IMG/VR virus record: IMGVR_UViG_3300036832_000231
Span: 1-22,907 of that record
Source of the DNA: a virus
DNA: 22,907 nucleotides
Direction: 5' to 3' (one strand)
Positions within the stretch are counted from its first letter, which is position 1. Each line of letters starts with the position of its first letter. The notes under the pieces were generated by a model. It did no database searches. It was not told the origin of the DNA and was given only the letters and a program-made list of their open reading frames with translations. Both the position numbers and the translations under genes were made by a program. Shown here piece by piece: positions 1 to 8,200 of the stretch.

Positions 1-31
1 GGGGGGGGGGGGGGTGGGCGGGGGGGGGGGC
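1..31. repeat. G-homopolymer-rich window end
   Basis: Fourteen G, one T, three G, one C and eleven G. On the minus strand this reads as Pro codons (CCC) with one His and an Ala in the tail of the hydrolase. It may be real Pro-rich sequence, or a sequencing or assembly artefact at a contig end. Confidence 0.6.
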
Positions 32-1411
32 GGCTACCGGGTGGGCGGGGGGAACCGCCGGGGTGGCTCCTCCGAAGGTGGTGGCGGGCATGGAGGCGGC
101 GCTGGGGGTGGGACTTCCGCCGGAGGGGCTGGAGTAGAAGCTGGGGGACGGGCTCGACGGTGGGTTGGCGGCGCTGCCCGCGCCCCCGAACGGGGAGGTC
201 GGGAGGGCGGCGGGGGTGGGAAGCTGGGAGGGAACACCCATCACGGGGGTCGGGGTGGTGAAGGTGTGCGGGGTGGGGGTGTTGAGGAGCTGGTTCAGGA
301 TGTGCGGGTTCGGCTGGGCGAAAGGAAGGTTGCCACCCACCGGGCTGGTCACAGGGACAGGCCCGCCGCCGATAGGCACGCCGCCGAGCGGCTTCGCCTG
401 CACGGGCTTCTCCTGTTTCGCCTGCGACTGCGGCTTCGCGTCCTGCCCGATCTTGCTCGTCGCGTTGGTGGCCGCCTGCACACCCTCGGCGGGGGTAGCG
501 GCGAAGCGGCGCGCGCCCATGTAGTCGTCCCTGCTCGACATGTCCTGCACCCGTATATATCCGTGCGTGTACGGGGCCTCGATGAACTTGTTGTTGCCGA
601 TGTAGAGCGCCTCGTGGCCCGGCAGCTCCTTGCCGTTCACCACCTTCGGGTCGCTGCCTTTGAAGAACACCACGTCGCCCGGCTGGAGTTGTCCCGGGGC
701 GACCGGCGTGCCCTGGAAGAACTGGTCGAAGGTGGTGTCCCCGATCTGGGAGGCTTTCAGCCCGGCGTGCTCGTAGGCGGACTGCACCAGGCCGGAGCAG
801 TCGAAGCCCTTGATGTCCGCGCCCTGCTGCGTGCCGTAGGTGGGACCTTCGGGGCTGCCGCCGCCCCACGAGTACGGCGTCCCCATATATTTGCGGGCGA
901 AGGCGATGGCCTGGGCAGCCATGTCGGGGCTGGAGGCGGCTGCGGCAGCCGGGTCGGCGGCGGCGGCGGCAGGCAGACCAGCTCCGCTCGCATCCGGCCC
1001 CGGATCGGTGATCTGCGTGGTGGGGGTGAACTGTGACCCCTTGTAGTTCGCAATGTCCCAGCCGGTCTTCTGGAGCGCCCGCCATTGCTCCGCCGGACTG
1101 GCCCCGGCTGCTACTGCCTGTCGGAGGGGATTCATGAACGGCTGGTTGATCCGGTTCACGGTTTCCTGGATCGCATCCTGGACGTTCTGGAACTGCTCGA
1201 AGCGCCCCGGACTCACCCCTGCGAGCGGCACACCGCTCCATGTGCTGTACGCCCCCGGGGTGCCCTTCGGTCGCATGTTGAGGAAGTTGAAGCCCCCCGT
1301 CCCGCGCGGGGCATACGTGCCCTCCTGGTTGATCCAGTAACCGATCAGCCCGGGATCGACGCCGGTCTGTTTGGCGAGCGCGTTCATGAACACTTCGGCT
1401 GCGGTCGGCAT
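1..1411 (-). CDS. Virion-associated peptidoglycan hydrolase with NlpC/P60 domain, C-terminus beyond window
   Basis: Read directly from the minus strand; open from ATG 1411 to the window edge (470 codons). The ATG directly abuts the TAG stop of the 1082-aa gene. Residues 1-130 look like a lysozyme-superfamily domain: a WINQEG motif with Glu30, then FNFLNMRPKG, the arrangement common in phage transglycosylase-like domains. Residues about 165-310 are an NlpC/P60 peptidase: YMGTPYSWGG, GFDCSG with nucleophile Cys205, GDVVFF, and GHEALYIG with His266. The third catalytic position, 12 residues after the His, is Glu278 (FIEAP) instead of the usual His/Asn/Gln. From about residue 330 the chain becomes Gln/Pro/Ser/Thr-rich low complexity. 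By family it should cut glycan strands and peptide stems. Its position after the internal virion genes suggests local wall opening during DNA ejection, though an endolysin role is possible. Confidence 0.9.
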   Translation of the reverse strand, partial: MPTAAEVFMNALAKQTGVDPGLIGYWINQEGTYAPRGTGGFNFLNMRPKGTPGAYSTWSGVPLAGVSPGRFEQFQNVQDAIQETVNRINQPFMNPLRQAVAAGASPAEQWRALQKTGWDIANYKGSQFTPTTQITDPGPDASGAGLPAAAAADPAAAAASSPDMAAQAIAFARKYMGTPYSWGGGSPEGPTYGTQQGADIKGFDCSGLVQSAYEHAGLKASQIGDTTFDQFFQGTPVAPGQLQPGDVVFFKGSDPKVVNGKELPGHEALYIGNNKFIEAPYTHGYIRVQDMSSRDDYMGARRFAATPAEGVQAATNATSKIGQDAKPQSQAKQEKPVQAKPLGGVPIGGGPVPVTSPVGGNLPFAQPNPHILNQLLNTPTPHTFTTPTPVMGVPSQLPTPAALPTSPFGGAGSAANPPSSPSPSFYSSPSGGSPTPSAASMPATTFGGATPAVPPAHPVAAPPPAHPPPP

Positions 1412-4400
1412 CTAGCCCCCGATAGTCCTTTGAGTCGGGTTCTGCTGCAACCAGGCACTGTAGTTGGCCGCCGGGATGTTCACCTGGCGCGGCCCCAACG
1501 TGCCCCAGACCAGGAACTTGAGCAGCGCGTCGCGCATGCTGTTCGAGTTGTAGATCGCGTTCGGGCTCGCAGGGCCGCCCGTGAGCTGCTCCAGCAGCGA
1601 GCTGGAGTTACCGAACAGCGGGTTGCCCCCGAACGCCTCGTGCAGCGCCGTCACGAACGGCGACTGGTTGACGTCGTGGCGCGTCGAGCTGATCTTCCCG
1701 GCTGTCCCCAGGGCCAGCATCGCGGCATCGACAGGGGTCAGGTTGGAGAACGCCGTCAGGTCGAGGTTCGGGTGGGAGGAGACAAGGTTGGTGACGATCT
1801 TCGCCAGGTCGGCGGGCTCTTGCAGGATCGCCGCCGAGGAGGCGAGCCCGACCTTCGCGGTCGGGTTCCAGTACGAGCCCTGCCGTCCCGTGAACGGGAT
1901 CGCCCCCTCCATGAAGGAGGGCAGGTCACCGAGAATGCTCTTCTGCCGCTCCTCCCCCATCTGCCCCAGCGGGGAGGTCATCCCGGCCATCACCGGGTGC
2001 TCCCGGGCGAAGTACCCGGCGTAGCGGGTGGAGGCTTTCAGCCAGGGGTAGAAGAAGACGAGCCGTCGCAGGATCGCCTGCTCGCCGGGACCCATGCGGT
2101 CGTAGTTGAGGATCGCCTCGTTCGCCCGATTGGCTATCGCCTCCACCTGGTCGGCGTGGGCCGGGTCGGTGAGCAGTTGCTCCAACTCGCTCTGGCTTGA
2201 GAACCCGTCCAGGCGTGCCTCATGGAGGAAACTCGCGAAGCGGAAGGGATCATCGACGAACTTGCCGTAGCCGCTCGCGAACGCATTGCTGACCCGATGC
2301 ACGCCCCCGGCGAACCCGGGGCTCTTCAGTTGCTCTGCCGCACCGCCGCCCATCAGGGTTCTGATCTTCTCGATTGTCTCCGGCTTCAGCCCATTGAAGA
2401 GCTTGAAGCTCTTCGCCAGGTTGACGGGGGCGAAAAGACCCTGCTGGACGATGTTCAGGAACAGGTTGCCGAACGCATTCGGGAAGGCATAGGCAGGCTT
2501 CAGGTAGAGGATCATGTCCTTCTGGATCGAGTTGATCGCGTCCGCACCCTTGATCAGGGCGCGCGGGATCGGGTGCTCGAACGCGCTCCAGAGCGGGTTC
2601 TGCTTGTCGAGGAACCCGAGGGTGCGATCATCGACCCACTTGTAGCCGGGGATCGGCCGGTACTGCTGGCCGTCGCCCTCGAACATGCTCCTGACGTCCT
2701 CCCCAGCCGCCTTCATGCGTGCCGCCACGCTCTCCAGACTCGGGAACAGGTACTGCCGCAGGCCCTCGTATAGCCTGCCTTTGGCGACGCTCTGATACGG
2801 GTAGTTGGCCCCGTCCCCCTCGGTGACCTCCTTCTGCACCTGCGCGTATCTCTCGGCGTTCTCGCGTGACATGACCTTGTCGGGGGGGACGCCGCTCGTC
2901 ATGTCGCGGATCAGCTTGCGATGGTTCACGGGAATGCTCTCGGGCGTGTCCACCGCGCTGTCGTTGATGTGCATGAAGTTGCGCAGCAGAGTGGTGTAGC
3001 GCATCCCCTCCGTGTAGTTCTCGTGCAGCATCTTCTGCACGTCGGTGCGCCCGCCGCCCAGCTTCAGGAGCGTCGTCTCGTCGTCGCCGCCGTAGGCGTG
3101 GGTGAGCCGCGAGAGCGGGGTCGGCTTGTTGGTGAAGCGGAACGCGCGCCGGAAGCCGGTGAAACCGAATCCCGGCTTATCCAACGCCGTCTCATGCAGC
3201 TTGTAGGGGATGTAGTAGGGCTTCGCCTTCTGGGCCAGCTCGTGCATCGCCGCCACGCTCATCCCGTGATCGACCGGGACGTTCGAGTTCGTCTCCCAGG
3301 CCGTTTTCAAGTCTTCGAGTTTCTTCGATACTTCCAGCCGCTCCTTCTCGGTTCCTTTCAAGTTTCGCAACTGGTTCAGCCGCCGCTCCGTCTTCTCGAT
3401 GGAGGCGGGCAGCGAGCCCTCGAAGTTGACCTGGTGGAACGGGGCCATCAGACGGTTCAGCAGGCTCTCGTCCCGAAGCATCCCCAGCCCGTGAATGTCG
3501 CCCTGCTGCTGGTTGCTCAGCGTTCGACTGTCGTCGATGTACTCCTGCAAATGGGCGGGGGCCTGGTCGTTGAGCACCGGGACGGTGTGCGTGCTGCCGT
3601 CCGCCTCCAGCTTGTGCGTCTCCCCTTTCAGCCACTCGGAGGCGTCCTGGATCAGCTTGATCCGATTCTGTGTTTCCGCCACCTGCATCGGGGTGAACTT
3701 GCCCTTCGCGCCCTCCGCGAGGCCGTTCGAGTAGTCGAGCATCTGCTTGTGCAGCGCGATCAGCGGCTTCGGCATGGTCATCTCGCCCACCATCCGGGCG
3801 GCCATGTCCTCCTTTGTGGTGATCCCGCCCCACTTCGTCAGGAAGGCATTCGCGTTCTTCTTCATGCTGTGGCGCTCGATCACCTGGGCCGCTTTCGCCG
3901 CCCTGCCGAGCCGCCCGGCCTGCGACTTCTGGAATCCCGGCAGGATGCGCCAGTACGGGGGCGGTGCGCCCCGGCCGTTCTTCATCCAGTGGTCGTACAT
4001 GTGGTCGATCATCTTCTGGGCGGCCCGGATCGTCGGGTCCCTGGAGTAGTCGAGCCCCCGTGTCACGGCCCCGCTGGGGCTGGTCAGGAGCCGCTCCTCC
4101 TTCGCGGGGCCGAGCAGGGCTGCTTTCGCCAACTGGCTGGCGACGCTCCTCGGGGCTCCCGTCACGGGGTTGATCGCACGCGTGTACCTGCCCGCCTTGC
4201 CGAGCGAGCGCGCGTACTGGAGCCCCGACAGTCCCTGCTCCGTCGCCGCCGCTCTGGCGGCCGTCCCGCCCAGCTCCTCCCCGAGCGCGCCCGCGCGCCC
4301 CAGGATGCCGCCAATGTCGATGACCTTCGCCGCTGCCGCCCCCGGGATCGGCAGCAGCCCTAGCAGGTCGAGCCCGGTGTACCCCGGGTTGCGCAACGGG

Positions 4401-4660
4401 TGCTGAAGATCGTGCCAGGTGCTCGACAGCATCGTCTTGCCGAGCCCAATCGGATCGTGGATCGCCATGTTTCCGGCCGCGTAGAGGCCCGGGAAGAAGT
4501 TGGTGCCCGCGCTCTCCAGGTTGCTGAGCGTCCGGCCGCCCTCATGCTCCAGCCAATGCACGCCGGGGATGTGGCCGACGTCCCCGAACAGATGCCCGAG
4601 GAAGCTGCCTCCACCACCACCGCCGCCGTAGTTGGGGACACCGTATTCGAGGTCCGACAT
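1412..4660 (-). CDS. Giant internal virion (ejection) protein, 1082 aa
   Basis: Long clean ORF with ATG at 4660 and TAG at 1412, three bases after the stop of the 721-aa gene. The N-terminus has a Gly run after residue 12, then a Gly/Ala/Leu-rich region near residues 90-140. The middle (about 300-500) is helical and charged. Near 690-740 there is an amphipathic, aromatic-rich stretch (LKPAYAFPNAFGNLFLNI), and near 865-895 another (RRLVFFYPWLKAS). I see no enzyme motif and no certain transmembrane helix. Size, place between another long low-complexity virion protein and a wall hydrolase, and the podovirus-like gene order suggest the equivalent of the large internal core/ejection proteins of T7-like phages (gp15/gp16). 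No sequence similarity to T7 is claimed. It could also be called a large polyvalent-type protein. The role is inferred from context. Confidence 0.8.
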   Translation of the reverse strand: MSDLEYGVPNYGGGGGGGSFLGHLFGDVGHIPGVHWLEHEGGRTLSNLESAGTNFFPGLYAAGNMAIHDPIGLGKTMLSSTWHDLQHPLRNPGYTGLDLLGLLPIPGAAAAKVIDIGGILGRAGALGEELGGTAARAAATEQGLSGLQYARSLGKAGRYTRAINPVTGAPRSVASQLAKAALLGPAKEERLLTSPSGAVTRGLDYSRDPTIRAAQKMIDHMYDHWMKNGRGAPPPYWRILPGFQKSQAGRLGRAAKAAQVIERHSMKKNANAFLTKWGGITTKEDMAARMVGEMTMPKPLIALHKQMLDYSNGLAEGAKGKFTPMQVAETQNRIKLIQDASEWLKGETHKLEADGSTHTVPVLNDQAPAHLQEYIDDSRTLSNQQQGDIHGLGMLRDESLLNRLMAPFHQVNFEGSLPASIEKTERRLNQLRNLKGTEKERLEVSKKLEDLKTAWETNSNVPVDHGMSVAAMHELAQKAKPYYIPYKLHETALDKPGFGFTGFRRAFRFTNKPTPLSRLTHAYGGDDETTLLKLGGGRTDVQKMLHENYTEGMRYTTLLRNFMHINDSAVDTPESIPVNHRKLIRDMTSGVPPDKVMSRENAERYAQVQKEVTEGDGANYPYQSVAKGRLYEGLRQYLFPSLESVAARMKAAGEDVRSMFEGDGQQYRPIPGYKWVDDRTLGFLDKQNPLWSAFEHPIPRALIKGADAINSIQKDMILYLKPAYAFPNAFGNLFLNIVQQGLFAPVNLAKSFKLFNGLKPETIEKIRTLMGGGAAEQLKSPGFAGGVHRVSNAFASGYGKFVDDPFRFASFLHEARLDGFSSQSELEQLLTDPAHADQVEAIANRANEAILNYDRMGPGEQAILRRLVFFYPWLKASTRYAGYFAREHPVMAGMTSPLGQMGEERQKSILGDLPSFMEGAIPFTGRQGSYWNPTAKVGLASSAAILQEPADLAKIVTNLVSSHPNLDLTAFSNLTPVDAAMLALGTAGKISSTRHDVNQSPFVTALHEAFGGNPLFGNSSSLLEQLTGGPASPNAIYNSNSMRDALLKFLVWGTLGPRQVNIPAANYSAWLQQNPTQRTIGG

Positions 4661-4663
4661 GGC

Positions 4664-6829
4664 CTACCCGAGGCCGAACTTCTTGCCGATTGCCGCCGCC
4701 TGCTGCTGCGCCTGAATCGTCTGGTACTGCTTCCAGAAGGGAATGGCCTTGACGGGCGGCCCGTTCATCGGGGTCACAATCGGCGGGGAAATCTGGGCGT
4801 TCACCAGGTACCGCATCGCCATGTCGAGCCTGGTCGCCTCGTCGGGGCCGGGGAAGAAGTTGCCCCAGGTGTCGATCAGGTCCTGAGCGGCCTTCAACAG
4901 GTTCGTCTGCCGGATGCCGGTCGGGATGCCCGGCTTGCCGTCGTTCGGCCCACCGTGGATCGTGGTGGCCTGCTGATTGATGTTGCTCTTCACCCAGTCG
5001 GTGACGTTCTTCGGGTTCAGGGCGGCGGCGGAGGTCGGGTGCTGCGCCTTGTAGAGCGCCGCCGCCTTCGCCAGGTAGTTGGTTCTGGCATTGATCCGGT
5101 TCGTCGTCGCGTTATCGAACGAGATCTGGTTCTTGTAGTCGCCCTGCCTGATCCCGGCCACCGCCTTCTGCCAGTCCAGCGTGGCCCTCGTGAGGGCGGT
5201 CCCGGCGGCCACGTCGGTCGCGTGGGTCGACGTCCTCGCGCCCACGTCAACCCCGTAGCGGGACGTCTGGGCGGCCACATGCGTCTTCCAGGCGTCCTCT
5301 GCCAGCACCGCCGCCTGCCGGGCATTGGCCGAGTAGGTGTCCTCGCCATGGTAGAAGCGCGTCAGCGCATTCGAGAGGCCGCTGTTGGCCGAGGTGAGGG
5401 CGGCCACAATGGCGTTCCGTTTGGCGTTGTAGCCCTGGTTGGCGGCGTTGACCGCCTGGTTCTGGTAGGTGGTGGTCAGGGAAGGAAGCCTGGCCCACTG
5501 ATTCTCGATGCTGGGCTCCAGCTTCGCGGCGGCGTTCAGCCCGGCCGCCGAGGTGGCCGCCCCGAGCTGGGTGCCGTAGCCGATCATCTGCTGCGGCGCG
5601 TACTGGTGTGCCTCCGTGTAGGCGCGGGCCGCCTCCCCCGCGAGGTTGCTCGCGGGAATGTCGCCCATCGCCAGCATCTGCGCGTTGCCGGTCCCGGCGG
5701 GCATCGTCTGCACGTTCACCCCGCCAGTTGTGCCGGGGGCATACGAGCCTCCGGTCGCCGCGTTCACCTGGTTCGCGACCGCCTGCGCCTGCGCCTGCTC
5801 CGTTGTCTGGAGGCCACCCGTGAACCCGCCTGCGAAGTTCGCCTGGTCCTGGGCCGCCTGGCGATACACCTGCTGCACCGCCGGAGCACCCGCCTGGAGA
5901 AGCTGGGCACCCGCCCGGGAGGCGGCGAAGATCGCCTGCGCCTGGTTCGCAGCATCGAGCTTGTCCTGGCGCTGCGTGGACTGGATCGCATGGACGGCGA
6001 CCGCGATGTCCTGCATCGCCTGCTTCCGCGCCTCCGGCCGTAGGGCCGACAGGTCGGGCGGCGTCACCCCGGAAAGCTGAGCCGTGTATTTATCGACCTG
6101 CGCCTGGGCGGGGCCGACGACCTTCGCATAGTTCTTCCAGAAGTCCGGGTCGTTGAAGCTCCCCACCTTCGGGGCGGGGGCGATCTTGCTGGTACCGACG
6201 GGGGTCGTGGTGGCGGTAGTGGTGGTAGTGGTGGCGGTGGCGGTGGGCTTGGTCGGGAGCTGCGTCTTGGTGGGTTTCGTGATCGGCGGCGGCCCCTTGC
6301 CGCCCCCCTTGCCCTTCGGCTTCGGCTTCACCTTCGCCACGGGAGCAGCGGCCTTCTTGCCTGCGGCACCAGCCAGCCCCTGGCCGAAGCCCTTGATGCT
6401 GCCCGTGGCCGAGCCGGGGATCGCGAGCCGGGTGAGCTTCGGCTTGACCACGGGTGAGGCACCCTGGGTGGGACTTCTCCCCACCGGCAGCTGTCCGGGC
6501 AGGGTCGCCCCGGTCGTCGGGTTGGTCGGCTGCGAGCCGGGCGTGCCCGGGGCGGGCGGGATCGGCAGCATCCCCGGCAGGGTCGCCCCGGTGGTCGGGT
6601 TCGTCGGGACCCCACGGTTCGGTGGGATCGTCGTCACCGGCCCCGGGTGGACGCTGGGATCGTTCAGTCCCGGAAACACCCCGGCATCGGGGCTCGTCGG
6701 GAGGGCGTTCCGGTCGTTGACCGTCATCGGCTGCGCCGCGTAGGGGGTGGCTGCCGACGGGTTGCTCTGGGCGAGCGCTTTCAGCACCGTCGGGTGGATG
6801 TTCCTGGTATCGACGGTGATGAGCGCCAT
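4664..6829 (-). CDS. Internal virion protein with Pro/Thr/Lys-rich linker, 721 aa
   Basis: ATG at 6829 follows AGGAGG (6833-6838) with only three bases between them; the Shine-Dalgarno overlaps the stop of the preceding gene. The ORF could be read further upstream, but no start there has comparable support. Residues 1-80 are ordinary sequence. A proline-rich part follows, holding two copies of NPTTGATLPG. Then come a Lys/Gly/Pro stretch (KVKPKPKGKGGGKG) and a Thr tract. From about residue 240 to the end the protein is Ala/Gln-rich and predicted helical (FNDPDFWKNYAKVVGPAQAQ onwards), with no recognisable enzyme motif. Long Ala/Gln helices after a flexible basic linker, and neighbours on both sides that look like ejection proteins, suggest a core or injected protein. 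Function is inference; the reading frame is secure. Confidence 0.82.
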   Translation of the reverse strand: MALITVDTRNIHPTVLKALAQSNPSAATPYAAQPMTVNDRNALPTSPDAGVFPGLNDPSVHPGPVTTIPPNRGVPTNPTTGATLPGMLPIPPAPGTPGSQPTNPTTGATLPGQLPVGRSPTQGASPVVKPKLTRLAIPGSATGSIKGFGQGLAGAAGKKAAAPVAKVKPKPKGKGGGKGPPPITKPTKTQLPTKPTATATTTTTTATTTPVGTSKIAPAPKVGSFNDPDFWKNYAKVVGPAQAQVDKYTAQLSGVTPPDLSALRPEARKQAMQDIAVAVHAIQSTQRQDKLDAANQAQAIFAASRAGAQLLQAGAPAVQQVYRQAAQDQANFAGGFTGGLQTTEQAQAQAVANQVNAATGGSYAPGTTGGVNVQTMPAGTGNAQMLAMGDIPASNLAGEAARAYTEAHQYAPQQMIGYGTQLGAATSAAGLNAAAKLEPSIENQWARLPSLTTTYQNQAVNAANQGYNAKRNAIVAALTSANSGLSNALTRFYHGEDTYSANARQAAVLAEDAWKTHVAAQTSRYGVDVGARTSTHATDVAAGTALTRATLDWQKAVAGIRQGDYKNQISFDNATTNRINARTNYLAKAAALYKAQHPTSAAALNPKNVTDWVKSNINQQATTIHGGPNDGKPGIPTGIRQTNLLKAAQDLIDTWGNFFPGPDEATRLDMAMRYLVNAQISPPIVTPMNGPPVKAIPFWKQYQTIQAQQQAAAIGKKFGLG
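6498..6607. repeat. Direct repeat of 32 bases in the 721-aa gene
   Basis: Copies at 6498-6529 and 6576-6607 differ at two bases and lie 46 bases apart. They code for the two NPTTGATLPG units in the proline-rich linker. Confidence 0.8.
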
Positions 6830-6832
6830 CTG

Positions 6833-6838
6833 CCTCCT
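6833..6838 (-). promoter_or_regulatory. Shine-Dalgarno AGGAGG overlapping a stop codon
   Basis: AGGAGG shares two bases with the TAG stop of the 415-aa gene (6837-6839) and ends only three bases before ATG 6829. The short spacing is unusual for so strong a site. Confidence 0.65.
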
Positions 6839-8084
6839 AATACTTCCGAACCGTGCCCGTATTCCCAACCGGGTAGATCCAACCACCACCGCCGTAACCG
6901 ACGGGGACAGTGACCTTCGTGCCGGGAGCGGCAGTCTTGCCGCTGAGCACGATTGGCTTCGACGCCTGCGCCACCGTACCCGTGACTGTCGGCACCGAAT
7001 CCGGGTACGTTGGGTTCCAGCCTCCATCATCGCCGCCGCCGCCATCGTCTCCGCCGCCGGACGGGGCGGCCCGCGCGGCAGCGGCCTTCTGAGCGGCAGC
7101 GGCAGCAGCGGCGGCGTTCGCAGCAGCCACCGAGGGCAGCACGTACTGCCCGGACTGGATGCCGGAGTAGATGTTGTTCAGAGCGGTGTTGATGTCGCTC
7201 TGCTGCGACGACTGGATGTTCCCGAATCCGCTCAGGTAGCTCCCGTACCCGCCCGTCAACTGGCCGAGGAAGTTCGACAGCGCCGAGTTCTGGGCGACCT
7301 GATTATTGAACAGGTTCTCGTTCAGATGCTGCCCGAGCGCCGCGCTGTTGTACATGCCCCGCGCCACCAGGTTCGCATTGGCGGCGCTATTGGCGTGCGC
7401 ATACTGACTTGCGATCTGCCCAAGCGCCGACACGTTGTAGCCCCCGGTGCCGGGAGCAATCGCTTGGAGCACGCCCGGATCGGAGAGCGCGCCCATCAGT
7501 GAGCCCGTCGGCGCAGCCACGTTATGGGTGCTGCCCGGGATCGGGTTCGTGATTCCCTGCCCGCCGTAGCCGGAGACGTCGTAGCCGAGCTTGTTCGCGG
7601 CGTTCTGGTCGTAGCCGCCCCCGTAGTTGATCTCCGCCTGCTTCGCGCTCGCCAGATAGCTGTCCCACGCCTGCTGATTCTGGCCCGCTAGCGCATCAAG
7701 TTGCCCACCCAGCATGGGGTCGTTGTTGAGCAGGTTGTACATGAAGCTCGTGTCTTCCTGCTGCATGTTGGCGGGCAGGTAGGGATTCGTCCCCTGGACG
7801 TAGCCCCCGGTCTTGAGGACGCTGTTGGCGTCGCTGAGCGTCCCCCCGCCCCCGGCCGTGTTGCTGCTGGGGCCGCTCGCGTACGGGTTCGTGTTCGCTA
7901 CCGTGAACGCCGGGCTCTTGAACGTCGTTCCGGCGGTGCTCTGCGGGTAGGCGGTGGTGTTCTTCGTCCCCTGGAAGGCGTACGGGTTGACGAGCAGGCT
8001 CTGGTTGGTGTTCGCCCCGCTCGCGAACGACGTCGTCTTCACCGGCTTCGGGTTGTAGAACCCCTGGTTGTCGATGAACGCCAC
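6837..8084 (-). CDS. Gly/Ala/Asn-rich virion protein, 415 aa
   Basis: GTG start at 8084; an in-frame TAG lies 9 bases upstream (8094-8096), so this is the first possible start, though no clear Shine-Dalgarno precedes it. The first 100 residues are Asn/Thr/Ser-rich (NPYAFQGTKNTT, NTNPYASGPSSN). Residues 100-300 are Ala/Gln/Asn-rich and probably helical, with many short Gly-Tyr motifs. An Ala-rich run and a Gly/Asp-rich linker (GGGDDGGGGDDGG) lead into a small C-terminal part rich in Val/Thr/Gly that ends WIYPVGNTGTVRKY. No known domain is recognised. It heads the group of three long low-complexity proteins before the wall hydrolase, so an internal virion or tail-tip role is likely but unproven. 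Confidence 0.8.
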   Translation of the reverse strand: MAFIDNQGFYNPKPVKTTSFASGANTNQSLLVNPYAFQGTKNTTAYPQSTAGTTFKSPAFTVANTNPYASGPSSNTAGGGGTLSDANSVLKTGGYVQGTNPYLPANMQQEDTSFMYNLLNNDPMLGGQLDALAGQNQQAWDSYLASAKQAEINYGGGYDQNAANKLGYDVSGYGGQGITNPIPGSTHNVAAPTGSLMGALSDPGVLQAIAPGTGGYNVSALGQIASQYAHANSAANANLVARGMYNSAALGQHLNENLFNNQVAQNSALSNFLGQLTGGYGSYLSGFGNIQSSQQSDINTALNNIYSGIQSGQYVLPSVAAANAAAAAAAAQKAAAARAAPSGGGDDGGGGDDGGWNPTYPDSVPTVTGTVAQASKPIVLSGKTAAPGTKVTVPVGYGGGGWIYPVGNTGTVRKY

Positions 8085-8099
8085 GGCGAAAGTCTACGG

Positions 8100-8189
8100 C
8101 TAGTTCAGCCAGCCTGCTCCCCAGAGCAGGAGGCACCAGAAGGCGATGGCGATCAGCAGGGTGAACAGCTCCAGCTTCGTGATGGTCAC
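8100..8189 (-). CDS. Tiny single-helix membrane peptide, possible holin-like
   Basis: A 29-residue ORF (GTG 8189, TAG 8100) that begins VTITKLELF and continues as one hydrophobic helix through LLIAIAFWCLLLW to GAGWLN. GAGGAG at 8195-8200 sits five bases before the GTG, ideal for initiation. An in-frame ATG at 8204 overlaps the stop of the upstream collar gene as ATGA and would give 34 residues (MRGVN added), so the start is uncertain. One membrane helix with a short charged N-terminus fits a pinholin-, antiholin- or spanin-like lysis peptide, or a small virion membrane protein. It lies between the fibre cassette and the ejection genes. The well-formed Shine-Dalgarno and gap-filling position support a real gene; function is speculation. 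Confidence 0.6.
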   Translation of the reverse strand: MTITKLELFTLLIAIAFWCLLLWGAGWLN

Positions 8190-8194
8190 GTTCA

Positions 8195-8200
8195 CTCCTC
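8195..8200 (-). promoter_or_regulatory. Shine-Dalgarno GAGGAG for the membrane peptide
   Basis: GAGGAG directly after the stop of the 245-aa collar gene and five bases before GTG 8189. It supports a 29-residue peptide over the 34-residue reading that starts at the overlapping ATG 8204. Confidence 0.65.

Noticed and set aside
14-1036. Plus-strand ORF rich in Gly/Arg
   Set aside because: Antisense to the NlpC/P60 hydrolase, whose catalytic Cys and His motifs are in frame on the minus strand.
2921-6043. Long plus-strand ORFs (2921-4363 and 4400-6043, also 20475-22373 and 14550-15746)
   Set aside because: They mirror real minus-strand genes in GC-rich DNA, are Arg/Val/Gly/His-rich without motifs, and cover stop-start junctions of the true genes.
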